Assembly: GCA_032622095.1 (NCBI GenBank)
Contig: CP136063.1
Span: forward strand, 78,465,980-78,529,979
Source: Siphonodentalium dalli
Taxonomy: Eukaryota > Mollusca > Scaphopoda > Gadilida > Siphonodentaliidae
Direction: 5' to 3'
Length of the DNA stretch: 64,000 nt
Below the pieces are notes generated by a model, which was given only the letters and a program-made list of their open reading frames with translations, did not search any database and was not told the origin of the DNA. Of the stretch, positions 48,801 through 58,935 are shown in pieces; within the stretch, counting starts at the first letter, position 1; every line of letters begins with the position of its first letter. A program made the position numbers and the translations under genes.

Positions 48801-51800
48801 CACAACCACACCAATACTTGTCTGTGATATGCCCCAAAACTAGTTTCTAGTTAGTTTTATACACGATAATACATGTAGTCTGTACGTATGCGTGGATAAA
48901 AATACAAGCCATCTATGCAAATAATTATAGTGATACTTGTTTTAGGGGGTAGCAGGAAGACAGCCCGATAGGGCTAGGCTAACGCCCAACAATATATACA
49001 GCATTTATATTATTATATGTTACTGTCATTGTATTATTGATGTGTATATTGTAAATAAATTATCCTATCCTATCCTTGATATTCGAACTCAATGGTACCA
49101 AAATTGTCACTTTGGTTCAAAATGGCTGTCAAAATGGCCGCCAAAATATGGAAAATGGTAATTATTATCCCAGCGTGCCATGCAACCGCTTACAAGTTGT
49201 GGTGATGCACACAATTGATTATTATGTCTTGTATACATTGAATACCAACATTTCTTATGCACCTGGATTCATTTTTGCTATTTACTATTATGAAATTACC
49301 AGAATTATGGGATTTTTCTATCACAAACAGCATCAAACTCGACAACAAAGAACTTTTCATGTTTGGACCATTTTTTTCAAGTAAAATGGAACTATCTTTA
49401 GTATCAAAGGTTCTTTTATTTTGATATGCATTAAATATGTCATAGTGTGGTGTTTTAGACACTATTACTCGAGATGATTTGCAAAATGGCAACCAAATTT
49501 GGTAAAAGTTTATATTCCGAACATTATTCTCTGCTGTTCCGAAATGGTAGCAAATTGTGACTCACTTGGTTATTAAACATGCTACTTAATCAACTGACAA
49601 CTATTAAAGACTTATATTATGGTTGTCCCAGCACCTTATAAGTCACGACAAATTCATTTTAAGGGATGCAGTATGGATTTGCCGAACACCTCTTTTGGGA
49701 TTCTGTCCATGTTTTTTAACGGAAACGGACAGAACGTTGAGACTGAACTGAAAGGGATCATATTATTTGGCTACTCTGGCCCATTAGCATCAAAATTGAT
49801 TAACTTATTAACTATTGTCAGGAAAACAGTTTTCTTCGCATTGCATATAAAACGCAATTAATGTGGAGAACACTCTGATATTACCTCTATCGATTAACAT
49901 ATCCTTGAGTTATTGTGGAAAGCGATAGTCACCCGAAGGTGCACCAGTACAAATCACACATGAGCATGCAATCACTCCATATATACACATGAACACCGCA
50001 TAAATTGCCATGTGCCATTCGCTGTATAGACATACACCTCACCCATTACCATACAGCCACACTTGGGTTTACTCATACACCAACTCATGGCCATATAGCC
50101 GTGAATAACCATGCAGACACACCAGGTATACTCCTACACCTCACACGACCTGTATACATATTCACTACATACATGCACATAAAGTAACCTCTTGTATACG
50201 TATTCGCCTCGCCATAGGCCATACAGTCACTCCATGTATATGTATTTGCCACATGCATAGCTATATAGCCACTAAAGATATACATATACACCTCATCGAT
50301 GACCATAGTCACTCCTGGTATACATGTTCGCTACATCCACGATCATACATCACTTCTTGTATACATATTTGCCTCACCAGTGGTCATACAGTCTCACTCC
50401 CTGTATATATACATGTTTGCGACACCCGTGGCTATATATCCACTCAAGATATACATATACACCCAACCCAAAACCATAGTCACTCCAGGCATATACATAT
50501 AGACCTCACCAATGGCCTTACAGCCCTTCTAGATATATCAATGTCCCGTACCGCGCACACGGTTATTCATACACTCCAGACTTGCATATACACCTGACCC
50601 ATGACAATTCAGCCTCTCGCTGTATACGCATAAACCACATTCGTGATCATAGTCACCCCTTGTATATCAATTCACCCCACCATTAATTTTGCCATACTGT
50701 CAATCCCTATATACATATTGGCCGTGCTATGGCCATATATTCATTCATGATATACACATACACCTCATCCATGACCACAGCGTCACTCCAGGTATATATA
50801 TACCTCATCAACGGCCATACAGCCCTTCTAGATATACCAATACCCCGCACACACGGCCATTCGTACACGTCATACTTACATATACAGTTCAACCGTGACA
50901 ATTCAGCCACTCTCTGTATACTTAAACACCCTCTCCATGAACATTCAGCTATTTACTGTATGCTTATACGCACCACCAATGACAATACAATATGCCCTAC
51001 ATATAAAGATATACATCCCACCCATCACCACGAGGTCACTCTTTATATACACTAGCCGCCAATGGCCATCAAAGTGTACTCCAGGTATGCATATACACTT
51101 CAACAATGACCGTTCAGTCATTCCATGTACACATATACACATTGCCCATAACCATACACCCACACCCTATTTATACATACACCCATCCATTACCATACAT
51201 CCAACATATGTATACATATACACCCACCCATGACAATACAGCCACCCAATGTACATATGTACAGCCCACCCCTGACCACACTGTCACTCCGTATATACAT
51301 ACATGACAGTGCAGCTGCTCTCGTTATGCCCACACACCACTTCGATGACCAGACAGCCACTCACTGTGAACATGTTCACCTCACACATCACCACACAGCT
51401 ACTCCTTATATAAGGATTAACTGTCATGTGGACTGTTTTTATGGAGATGTAACGGTGAGGTAAGTGGACATAACTTGTGTAAAACCCGAAGGGTTTTACA
51501 TACAAGTTATGACCACTTACCTCACCGTTACATCTCCATAAAAATAGTCCACATGACAGTTAATCCTTATATTTATATACATTTAGCGAAAAAGCCACTT
51601 TTGTAAATTTATTTAAATCGAAAAGTGTATCGTGACAAGATCAGCCCAAAATACCCAATAGCAACCTTGGCAAAAGTTAATAGGAACAATTTCTCTTCAT
51701 ATTGAAACCCGATGATGTATTAAGTCAGTCCTGCGCGAGTCCAAATGCGCCCAAAACATTACGCGTTCGTCTTTCCAAACCTAATGACGTATCGATGGTG

Positions 51801-54800
51801 TTATTAGCTTGGTGTCATGAGGCGTTGCGCATTCACCGAGAAATAACTGCAACTAGCCACGTGGGCGCCGACCAATCAGAATGCTGGATTTAGTGATGAC
51901 AACACTTAGTGTGTAAATATACACCTATACAGCTCACCATGGATACCCCAGCCATGACCATATAGTCACACATTGTATAACTATTCACATCAATCATGAA
52001 TACAATAACTCCATGTATACCTACTCACATCGCCTATGACCATACAGTCAACAGACGTACAGACTGTATTAAGTTGATCAATGTTGATGCTAATGGGCCA
52101 GAATAGCCACATAGTATTATCCCTCTGAGTTCCATTTCAACGTTCTGCCCATTTCCGTTCAAAACAAGGAAGTTTTTGGCAAAATCGATATTGCATTCAT
52201 CAAAATGAACTTGTCATGCCTCGTAGGGTACCGGGAAAATCAGAATAGAACATTTAGTTGATTAAGTAGCATGTGAGTCACAATTGATTATGTATACATA
52301 TACACATATGTATATGTATATAATAGTGTCTATCAAATTTGGTTGCCATTTTGGAAGCCATCTTGAGTATTTTTTTCTAAAACAACTCAGTGTGACACAT
52401 GTAACACATATGAAAACAATAAACATCTTTGATAACAAACATAGTTCCATTTTACTTTTAAAAAATGGCTCAAACCTGAACAACGATTTTTTTGCCGATT
52501 TTGATATCAGGTTTGTGTCAGAAAATTTCGAATAATTCTGGTAATTACAGTGGTTAAAATAGTAACAAATACCCAAGGTACATCATAAATGTTAGTAGTC
52601 AAGCTATATAAGACAGAATAGTCAACTGTGTGCATCACCACAACTTGTAAGCGGTTGCATGGCACGCTGGGATAATAATTACCATTTTCCATATTTTGGC
52701 GGCCATTTTGAACCAAAGTGACAATTTTGGTACCATTGAGTTCGAATATCAATAAGATATAGAATGCATCACTTACATTGCACAGTTCTTCCCACTTCTT
52801 GATGAAATATGACTAGAATCTCAATGGGGATATTTTGTGAAATGTTATACCGCGTTTTGTAAAATCGAATTTGAGTGATCGGAAGGGGTGTGGATCCCAC
52901 GAACAGCATATTTCATTGCTCCAATGGTCAGTTAACATGCTAAATACAAAATAAAGTCACAATTCTCAACCAGTTCCAAACCACAGACTTATCTTAAAGA
53001 TATTAGTTAAAAACGTAAAAAAATCCACTTCCGGTCGCCATTTTGGCGGCCATCTCGAACGGGGAGTTCCAATTTTGGCACATAAAGGTGGCGTTATGTC
53101 TTAGCTTCACAAAAATGTATACATGTGTATACACATGACTGACAAGATGTTCTCACTATAATTGCATCAAGCTGACTTGTAGGAAAATGGCAGCCATCTT
53201 GGACGCCATCTTGAATTACAAAAAATGCTCAAAGCGGATTTTAGCGGAATTTGGATATGTTATAGAGGATATATTCCTCTTCAAGATGGTATACAAACCA
53301 ACTTAGTCCAAATATTTTCTAGGTCAAACCTTTTATCGACCAGACTAATATCGGCCTTGGTCCATGGTCTACACACTTGGGCATGTGTCCATGGCCAACC
53401 TACATTGCCATGTGTGGCATCGGTCCAATATCTATATGTAGGTTGGTCTGTCACAAACTGTCCCATATGTTCATACCATATACATGTATATGGCCCTGAA
53501 TCCATGGTATACTAATGTATTGTGCATCGGGCTTGGTCTATGGTATCTGAGTACATGGTCTACCTGTGGGCACGGGTATTTGCAACATGTAACAGTGTCA
53601 TGGTCCTAGACCATGCAGCTTAGATATCATACAACATGTATAATGGGCTGGGACCATCGCCATAGAGTATACTATTGTATTTCTATAACACGGCATCTCT
53701 CCATTGCGGCCTCGGTGACCAGGTATAACCCGTCTAACATCGTGGTTAAATGGTGTATGTCTAGTCTATGGATGCCAGGATCCAAGGTCAATATATAAGG
53801 GCTTATATTAAGCGGTCTGGTTCATGGACTATACATATCCTACGTCCATAGTCTATATGTATGGACATGGATCCTATGACTATATGTGCCTGTGTTCTAA
53901 CCTAACTATTGTAAGCCAGAACCATGGCTAACATTTTGGTGGCTGACCCTTTAGTCTTCATATATAGTAGAGTTGGTCCGTGACTTACATTATACATCTA
54001 GCTGTGTGGGTCTATGGCTTATATAACTATTGTGGTCATGCCTCATATTAAATATAAGCAACAACTTTTCAACTCTCTCTTTGAATTCCCGATATCTGAA
54101 CTGATGGAGCATAACGGATAATTGTACCCATATGAAAACTAAATTTGTAGCACATTCTGGTTAGGCTCACACTGACAACATTTATAATTGTTTTCACCAT
54201 AAAAACGAGTTTAGTTAAAGTTACCATAATATCAGTGATATGTGCATTTTTGTATTTCGGGTTACCACTCATATAAGTAAGAATTATATGATATTTTTTC
54301 AGCCAGTTCAACACTAACAACTATTATAATTGTTTTCAACATAAAGGTGCTATTTAGTGTAGTTCAGTTTGTTAAGGCTACCATAATGTCAGTCATATGT
54401 GCATTTTTAGATTTTGGGTGTGTCCCTAGCAACCGTCACCCCTGTAAGTACGACATATGGTAATTTGTCAGTCAGATCAAAACTGACAATTATTTTCACC
54501 ATAACAATGCTACACGACGTAGATTAGTTTGTTAGAACTCACATAATATCAGTCATATGCATTAATTTGATGCCGGTTAGTTGCTTAGCAGAGTCTGTCG
54601 CGAACGTCGCCACATGTGAAAATGAGCGGTAGCGTATAAGGAACATATGTGCCAAGTTTCATGCTTTTATCACCTTTTTCACAGTTGTGGTGTTTTCTAC
54701 AACAAGCGCTTGGACTGGCGGAAGAGCAAAATGTGACGAGCGCCAGTTTAGGGGGTAGGGTTATGTTTTTACAAGTATTGGCCACTTATCTAGGTATAGT

Positions 54801-55549
54801 CGCTAATTCCGCATATTATATTGAAGGAGTGACGTCTGTGCAGTTTTTAAAACAAATTACTCGCGCCTACATAATGAGTAGCCTGAGAAATTTGATATCG
54901 AATACGACAGTTTGTCTGAAAAAATCGTAATTTTTTGGAGTCATTATGTTATTTTATATCCATATCTGCGAAATTCATTCAAATCCCCCCGTTGATTGGT
55001 ATCTTTGGTTCGAGAATTGTGTATTGAACAATACTGAGTACATCTGGTATATGTTTCGGCTGAAAAATTGTTATAGCATCCCATTATTCCCTTGATTGTG
55101 AAAAATATAAAAGTTTGCTTTTTTATTTGGAAAAAAGGTTTAACTCAGAAAGCTCAACTCGGATTTTAGGGGACTTTGTGTCGCGTCCGCGATGATATGA
55201 CCCAAATAATATATAAAAAAAAGCTTTCCCCGCTTTATTTCCTTACGTTTCCCCTTTCACGTCTAATGTGCCTGGACTACTCTATATTTGTTTCAGTTGG
55301 TGGATCTAACTTATTACAAAGAGAGTCGCGGTGTGTCGATCTATATGAGTATGAAGAATGAGATAAACACGATGGACATAATGAAGGATATACTGACGAC
55401 AAAGAGATGTTACATTCCACACTACACAGCGTCGACTATGAACATGGTTCGTCTGTATTCGATGGAGGATTACGAAAATCTTCCGGTCACCAAATGGAAA
55501 ATTAAGCAGCCAGCTGAAAGTGACGTTAGGGAAGACGCTTTAAAAGAGG
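39741..55549 (+). CDS. MTHFS: 5-formyltetrahydrofolate cyclo-ligase (MTHFS), exons 1-2, 3' part outside window
   Basis: MTHFS converts 5-formyl-THF and ATP to 5,10-methenyl-THF in the cytosol, returning the storage folate to one-carbon metabolism. Exon 1 (39741-39860) gives 40 residues with SAKAALRKDISSTLSRLSE, the N-terminal K-x2-LR(K) helix of the family. Exon 2 (55297-55549) gives VSIYMSMKNEINTMDIMKDI, KRCYIPHY, MNMVRLYSMEDYENLP, KWKIKQP and DVREDAL, in the conserved order. Junctions are aag|gtgagt and tttcag|ttggtg (phase 0), then gagg|gtgagc (phase 1). The two exons give ~124 of the usual ~200 residues. The last exon, with the glycine-rich G-R-G-x-G-Y-Y-D motif, is not found before 64000. 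Intron 1 is 15.4 kb, mostly a foldback element. Confidence 0.92.
39909..39925 (+). repeat. G17 homopolymer in MTHFS intron 1, 48 bp after the donor
   Basis: An A-run is followed by seventeen consecutive G. Another G15 run lies at 40605-40619. Confidence 0.9.
39926..40326 (+). other. MTHFS intron 1, 5' part, no feature
   Basis: Unique-looking intron sequence. Nothing is identified. Confidence 0.5.
40327..40796. mobile_element. 470-bp TIR element in MTHFS intron 1
   Basis: The ends are TTAAACGCCCACTTAATTTT and AAAATTAAATGGGCGTTTAA, inverted with one mismatch. The right half resembles 21060-21210 in reverse orientation, so this is a dispersed family. Confidence 0.75.
41062..41742. mobile_element. 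681-bp foldback with ~280-bp arms
   Basis: The left arm (41062-41345) and right arm (~41452-41742) are inverted copies. Matching words include atttattacaataaacggtc, caaaatgcctgggtatggtt and aaagtctgattttaacacaa. The spacer is ~105 bp. Mismatches and a ~25-bp insertion in the right arm show moderate age. Confidence 0.88.
41743..42770 (+). other. MTHFS intron 1, no feature
   Basis: AT-rich intron sequence. A short direct repeat 'aaagtgctagtta' occurs at 42346-42369. Nothing else is seen. Confidence 0.5.
42778..42995. mobile_element. ~215-bp foldback (cgcccccttttgcac arms)
   Basis: The arms contain gggcatgtaa, cgcccccttttgcac and gactctata facing tatagagtc, gtgcaaaagggggcg and ttacatgccc. Arms are ~85 bp with several mismatches. 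Confidence 0.75.
43800..44270. repeat. ~160-bp tandem units in the left arm
   Basis: The word 'ggtaNcNgttgctagggacata' recurs near 43838, 44007 and 44164, followed each time by 'ccgaNatcgaaNaaat', 'actgatattatgg' and 'ttgttgttag'. A further diverged unit is at about 45150-45340. The matching inverted units lie at 54060-54600. Confidence 0.75.
45660..46640. repeat. Degenerate minisatellite of the left arm
   Basis: Words such as 'catgggtccatggcctat', 'acatgggcata' and 'cctatatga' recur irregularly. The right-arm counterpart is 53340-54050. I could not fix a single period by eye. Confidence 0.55.
46985..47175. repeat. (cgaaatag)n-like low-complexity stretch
   Basis: 'cgaaatagcgaaatagggcg' and variants are repeated over ~190 bp. 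The minus-strand frame of Tyr/Phe/Ile-rich residues here is a composition artefact. Confidence 0.8.
47228..47364. repeat. 137-bp near-perfect palindrome in the left arm
   Basis: Arms of ~65 bp contain cggcgg, cgtggtcatgggttttgacc and agcaaac around the centre gaaccccttcggggttc. No counterpart is seen at the matching place in the right arm, so it was gained after the arms formed or lost from the other. Confidence 0.85.
47944..49075 (+). mobile_element. 5'-truncated LINE inserted in the left arm
   Basis: A non-LTR retrotransposon 3' end starts inside the reverse-transcriptase C-terminal region (FLGIHIDENLTFKKHI) and ends in a (tatcc)n tail. The interrupted site reads ttattga|...|ttgatattc, while the right arm keeps the uninterrupted ttattgatattcgaactc (near 52740-52757). 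A TTGA duplication is likely. Confidence 0.9.
47972..48577 (+). pseudogene. LINE reverse-transcriptase C-terminal fragment, 201 codons
   Basis: The open frame continues that of the LINE (FKKHISIICSKLSHAIYCIN, ALKTLYYALIQSHLVYSIQI, W, then QKRATRIICN), matching the post-palm region of jockey/CR1-type RT proteins. It ends in a Cys-rich CKNKGCPDC motif. The catalytic palm is absent because of 5' truncation. No internal stop is present, which indicates a recent insertion. Confidence 0.85.
49960..51410. repeat. 43-46-bp minisatellite in the loop, about 28 degenerate units
   Basis: The unit is roughly '(t/c)gaccatacagtcactccN' followed by 'gtatacatatacacctcacc'. The marker 'ccata(c/t)agNcac' recurs about every 43-46 bp. 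Because the unit is near a multiple of three, long open frames appear in several phases; none is taken as a gene. A few further units lie at ~51930-52060. Confidence 0.85.
51409..51571. repeat. 163-bp near-perfect palindrome at the right end of the minisatellite
   Basis: Arms of ~78 bp (ataaggattaactgtcatgt ... gtaaaaccc) with about two mismatches and a 2-bp indel surround the centre acccgaagggt. Confidence 0.9.
51572..51900. other. Loop segment, not repeated elsewhere in window
   Basis: This ~330-bp stretch has a more mixed base composition than its flanks ('gccacgtgggcgccgaccaa'). No function is seen. Confidence 0.4.
52050..55279. repeat. Right arm of the giant foldback
   Basis: It is an inverted, diverged counterpart of the left arm, about 3.2 kb against ~6.7 kb. 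It lacks the LINE, the 47228 palindrome and the 44270-45130 stretch. It has extra 'aagatggcggcc'-type words at 53030-53215 that are absent from the left arm. Confidence 0.75.
55297..55549 (+). CDS. MTHFS: MTHFS exon 2 (residues 41-124)
   Basis: The acceptor tttgtttcag|ttggtg lies 17 bp from the end of the giant foldback. The exon encodes the conserved SIYMSMKNEI...CYIPHY...MNMVRLYS...DVREDAL stretch and leaves phase 1 at gagg|gtgagc. Reading past the donor, the frame stays open until 55623 by chance. Confidence 0.92.
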
Positions 55550-57239
55550 GTGAGCCTTTTTTGTATATAAAATCAGGGAACTTAAATAACGGGAAGGTTC
55601 ACTTCCCATTGGTTCTATTGTAATGCGTACCGCCGCAGCGCCCTCTTGCGATCGGTAGGTTAAACCGAGAAATGCGTCTATGGATACACTATAGAATTCT
55701 ATAGAGTTGCTCATTTCTCCCATCCAAAAATCATTTTAAAACAACATTTAAACCAAATGTTCCCTATTTTGTCGATATTTCCATAAACAATACGCATTGA
55801 CCTACACTATATTTAACTTTCTGGGGAAAGTTACTACTAATGTCCAGTTAAAACGATGAAAAGCATCACCCAAATTCGCTGTCAATGTCAATTTGTATAC
55901 AACTGAACTTTTTTTGTTTGTATTTTTTAGTACTATAATATATAACTACATGCGTATCTGAATTATAATATATGGCATTGACAAGTCATTTATAGAACTT
56001 ATATTTTTTTATTTATTTTATGAACCGGCCATAGGGACATATTATAGGCCTACCAGTACCATATTACCATTATTCATTACTAACTTTACTTGCAGTTCTA
56101 CCATCCCAATTATCTTAAGTCCATTTACCAGGCTGGAAACTGGATAGATCAATCATGAACTAATATAATAGAGTATATATAACTAATATTACTAGTAAGT
56201 CTATTATTAACCAAGTGCTACACTTCAAATTTAAGTCCAGCTGACACACTGGAAAACTTTTACATTTCTCATGTCATTAAATTGACTCAAAAATAATTCC
56301 TCAAAATGATCTAGGTCTAGTCAGGCATCGCTCACAATGATACCATTTTAGATTATACAACATTTTATTCAATGCACATGTATGAAGATCAGAAAACCCA
56401 ATTATTTTTAAGGATTTATATCTCAATTACGCTTAAGCGTATTTCAAATATGGAGGAGGCGTAATTCATATTTAATATCTTATTAATATTATGCTTAAGT
56501 GTAATTCAGATTTCCATTACACTTAACCCTAATGGAATTTGGCATCCCACCACACAATTATGGATTTATAGATTTACCGTACACTATAAGTGCAAATGAA
56601 TTGCACTTCTTGACTTAACCATAATTAAATTAGATTAAGTTACCACCCCCGGGTATTTTTTTAATTTATAAATAATATAATAAAATTAAAAACAAAATTC
56701 CCAGATTCCTGTGATGGAATCGCACATGTTATGTTAATTGTCATTACTGAAAATTTGAATTTTGTCTCCCATAACTCCCATTTTGCATTTTGATAAAAAA
56801 AATTACTATGAATACATGTACCGGTGCAATAGCATTACATTAAATTAAATAAGTATATTGTAAATGATGAAATATACTCCCAAATGACAGATGTCAATCT
56901 ACACTTATTAAGCATACCATTATTTGAAGGGTAATTAATGCCTAATATGTCATTATATGATATATATATCAATGAATTTATAGTGAAAGACTAATAGTAC
57001 ATACAGAAACTAGAACAAATGCGAAAGAAAAAACTTGGTCAATACATTTTTACAAATGTCAAATTAAGTGGATTCCAAGGACCCATGCATGTCATGATAT
57101 GGCAATCATTTAACATATTTTACATATAATAAGAGAAATTGCTTCACAACAGATCAACAGTTAATCAACTTAATCATTAATGTGTCATATGAATTAATAT
57201 GTTGTGCAAATATCAAGGTGTGAGGGGATGAATATACTG
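55550..57239 (+). other. MTHFS intron 2 (5' part), no gene
   Basis: AT-rich sequence. 'gcttaagNgtaattcaNattt' words repeat at 56430-56530. Nothing else is identified. Confidence 0.5.
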
Positions 57240-58935
57240 ACTGAGTATACCTAAGTGACACCTATACACAAGAAAAATGATATTTTGAGTAAGGAAAACT
57301 ACAGGCCTGTTAGTATTTTACCCACTATATCAAAATTATTTGAGAAAGCGATAAATTCACAGCTACAAATGCATTTTTAATCTATTTTTAACCCCGCTCT
57401 CTCAGCTTTTAGGAAGCATCATGGATGCAGTGACGTAATGTTAAGTGCCATTGAAGACTGGCGCAGGGCACTTGACAAGCATGAAAGTGTTGCCGCTGTA
57501 ATGATGGACATTTCAAAGGCTTTTGATTGCCTACCTCATGATCTTATGTTAGAGAAACTACGTGCATATAATCTTTGTGAAAAGTCGGTGTCTTATATGG
57601 GGAGCTATCTTTCTGGTCGCAGACAATGCGTTAAACTTGGCTCCAGTGTGAGTTCCTGGAGGTGCATCACCAAGGGTGTACCACAGGGATCCATACTGGG
57701 CCCAACCATGTTTAACATCTTTCTGAATGACATTTTTGGCTTTGTGAAGGACTGCTCCCTTTATAATTATGCAGACGATAACACAATTTCCTTCTCTCAC
57801 AAGGACCCTGATGTAGTTCGGAGCACTCTGGAATCTGATAGCCTTCATCTCATTGAGTGGTTCGCACTAAATGGCATGAAGGCACATCCAGAGAAGTTCC
57901 AAGCAATATCATTGGGTCCCAAAAGTAAATCTATAACTGGCATAAATGCTTCACATCTTATCCCATGTATCGAGGAAGTGAAATTACTCGGTATAACTCT
58001 GGACAGTAAATTGACGTTTAACACTCACATTGATTCGCTATGTTCAAAGGCATCAAGGCAGCTAAATGTCTTAAAGAGACTTGGACATATGCTGACCATC
58101 TCAGGCAAAAAATGTATCTTCAAATCTTTCATCCTCTCAAATTTTAATTACTGCCCTCTTACCTGGCATTTCTGCAGTGTGTCCTCTACGTTTTATCTAT
58201 AATGACTACACATCTGATTATGACTTTCTCCTAAAGATTGCAAACTGTGAGCATCTACATCTCCAAAGACTCAGACTTATGGCACTCACAGTTTTCAAAA
58301 TACTAAAGAAGGACATTAGCACTCCTTCCTATTTGGACTGCCTGGTGAAACGTAAACATAGTTCATACTTTTTTAGAAATTCTGAGACTCTGGAACTGCC
58401 ATCACCTGATACTACTACTTTCGGTTTAAGCTCGTTTAGATTCATGGCACCCAAAGTGTGGAATTCTCTTCCAGAGTCACGCAGAACCGCAGAGACGATG
58501 AAAGACTTTGAATGTATGTTACAAACCTGGAATGGTTTTAAATGTAAATGCAGTGCCTATAGGATATCCTAATTATATGCATATGTTTTGTATTTTAATC
58601 CGCACTCTCTGGTCATGTATCTCTGAATGGAACAAAACGTGTTATCCAGGAATGAAATATGGACTCGTTGTGCACATTACTGTGCCGTATATGAATATAC
58701 AAATTTGTGTCTTACGATTTTGATCCAGTCAGGGCTACCTGTCCTCAGGGATTTTACTCGTCTTTTACAAAGTTTTAGCTAATATACATGTAATTTATTT
58801 TTCAGATAGGTTGTGTTTTATTCACGTTACTGTTTATGTACATATTCATTGTTTTACAAGTCAGTTAAGAGCTTAATGCTCATGTTTGTAATTTAAAATG
58901 GCTGACTTTATAAATAAAGCTTTTGAACTTTTGAG
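57240..58935 (+). mobile_element. Decayed LINE (jockey/CR1-type) fragment
   Basis: It is 5'-truncated near 57240 (frame KENYRPVSILPTISKLFEKA, then an early stop) and runs through the RT palm to a 3' end ataaataaagcttttgaact followed by a second ttttga repeat, the short terminal repeat expected of CR1-like LINEs. It lies in MTHFS intron 2 if the last exon is to the right. Confidence 0.88.
57438..58572 (+). pseudogene. LINE reverse-transcriptase remnant with frameshift
   Basis: The first part (57438-58202) carries palm motifs: MDISKAFDCLPHDLMLEKL, GVPQGSILGP, the catalytic NYADDNT and KLLGITLDSKL. The frame then shifts near 58180-58200. The second part (58177-58572) continues with HLQRLRLMALTVFKIL and APKVWNSLP, typical of the RT C-terminal region. 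Upstream RT residues (57252-57437) include a stop. It cannot be active. Confidence 0.9.

Larger units (their letters stand above)
43143..49860. repeat. Left arm of the giant foldback
   Basis: It holds, from outside in, a ~115-bp terminal block, diverged sequence, ~160-bp tandem units (43800-44260), a left-only stretch (44270-45130), a 'ccatgg/ggcctat' minisatellite (45660-46640), a GAAATAG-rich low-complexity stretch and hairpin, then a well-conserved ~1.2-kb inner block interrupted by a LINE. Confidence 0.75.
43143..55279. mobile_element. Giant foldback / inverted-repeat element (~12.1 kb) in MTHFS intron 1
   Basis: The outer ends TAGTCCAGGCACATTAG are inverted at both edges, and further paired words run inward (cggggaaagct; then aaagtcccctaNaatccga). 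Paired blocks are 43143-43258 with 55150-55279, about 43640-44260 with 54060-54760, about 45660-46640 with 53340-54050, 47480-47943 with 52750-53345, and 49076-49810 with 52060-52756. Direct words ctccctatat (43133-43142) and ctctatat (55280-55287) outside the ends look like a target duplication with a 2-bp change. Arms contain tandem subrepeats, and the loop (49860-52050) is mostly a minisatellite. No transposase was recognised. The superfamily is unknown; the architecture recalls Foldback-type elements. A chromosomal inverted duplication is the alternative. Confidence 0.8.

Noticed and set aside
50253-51306. Several 66-114-codon frames of His/Thr/Tyr repeats
   Set aside because: The minisatellite period is near a multiple of three, so open frames appear in several phases on both strands.
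49960-51410. CRISPR-like array
   Set aside because: The 43-46-bp units are degenerate throughout with no constant repeat/variable spacer pattern, and the context is an animal genome.
43143-55279. Polinton/Maverick element
   Set aside because: The size and long TIRs suggested it, but no polymerase, integrase, ATPase or capsid frame is present and the 6-bp flanks next to AG...CT ends do not match.
55288-55623. MTHFS exon 2 frame read to its stop at 55623
   Set aside because: The residues after DALKEG do not fit the family, and a good donor (g|gtgagc) lies at 55550.
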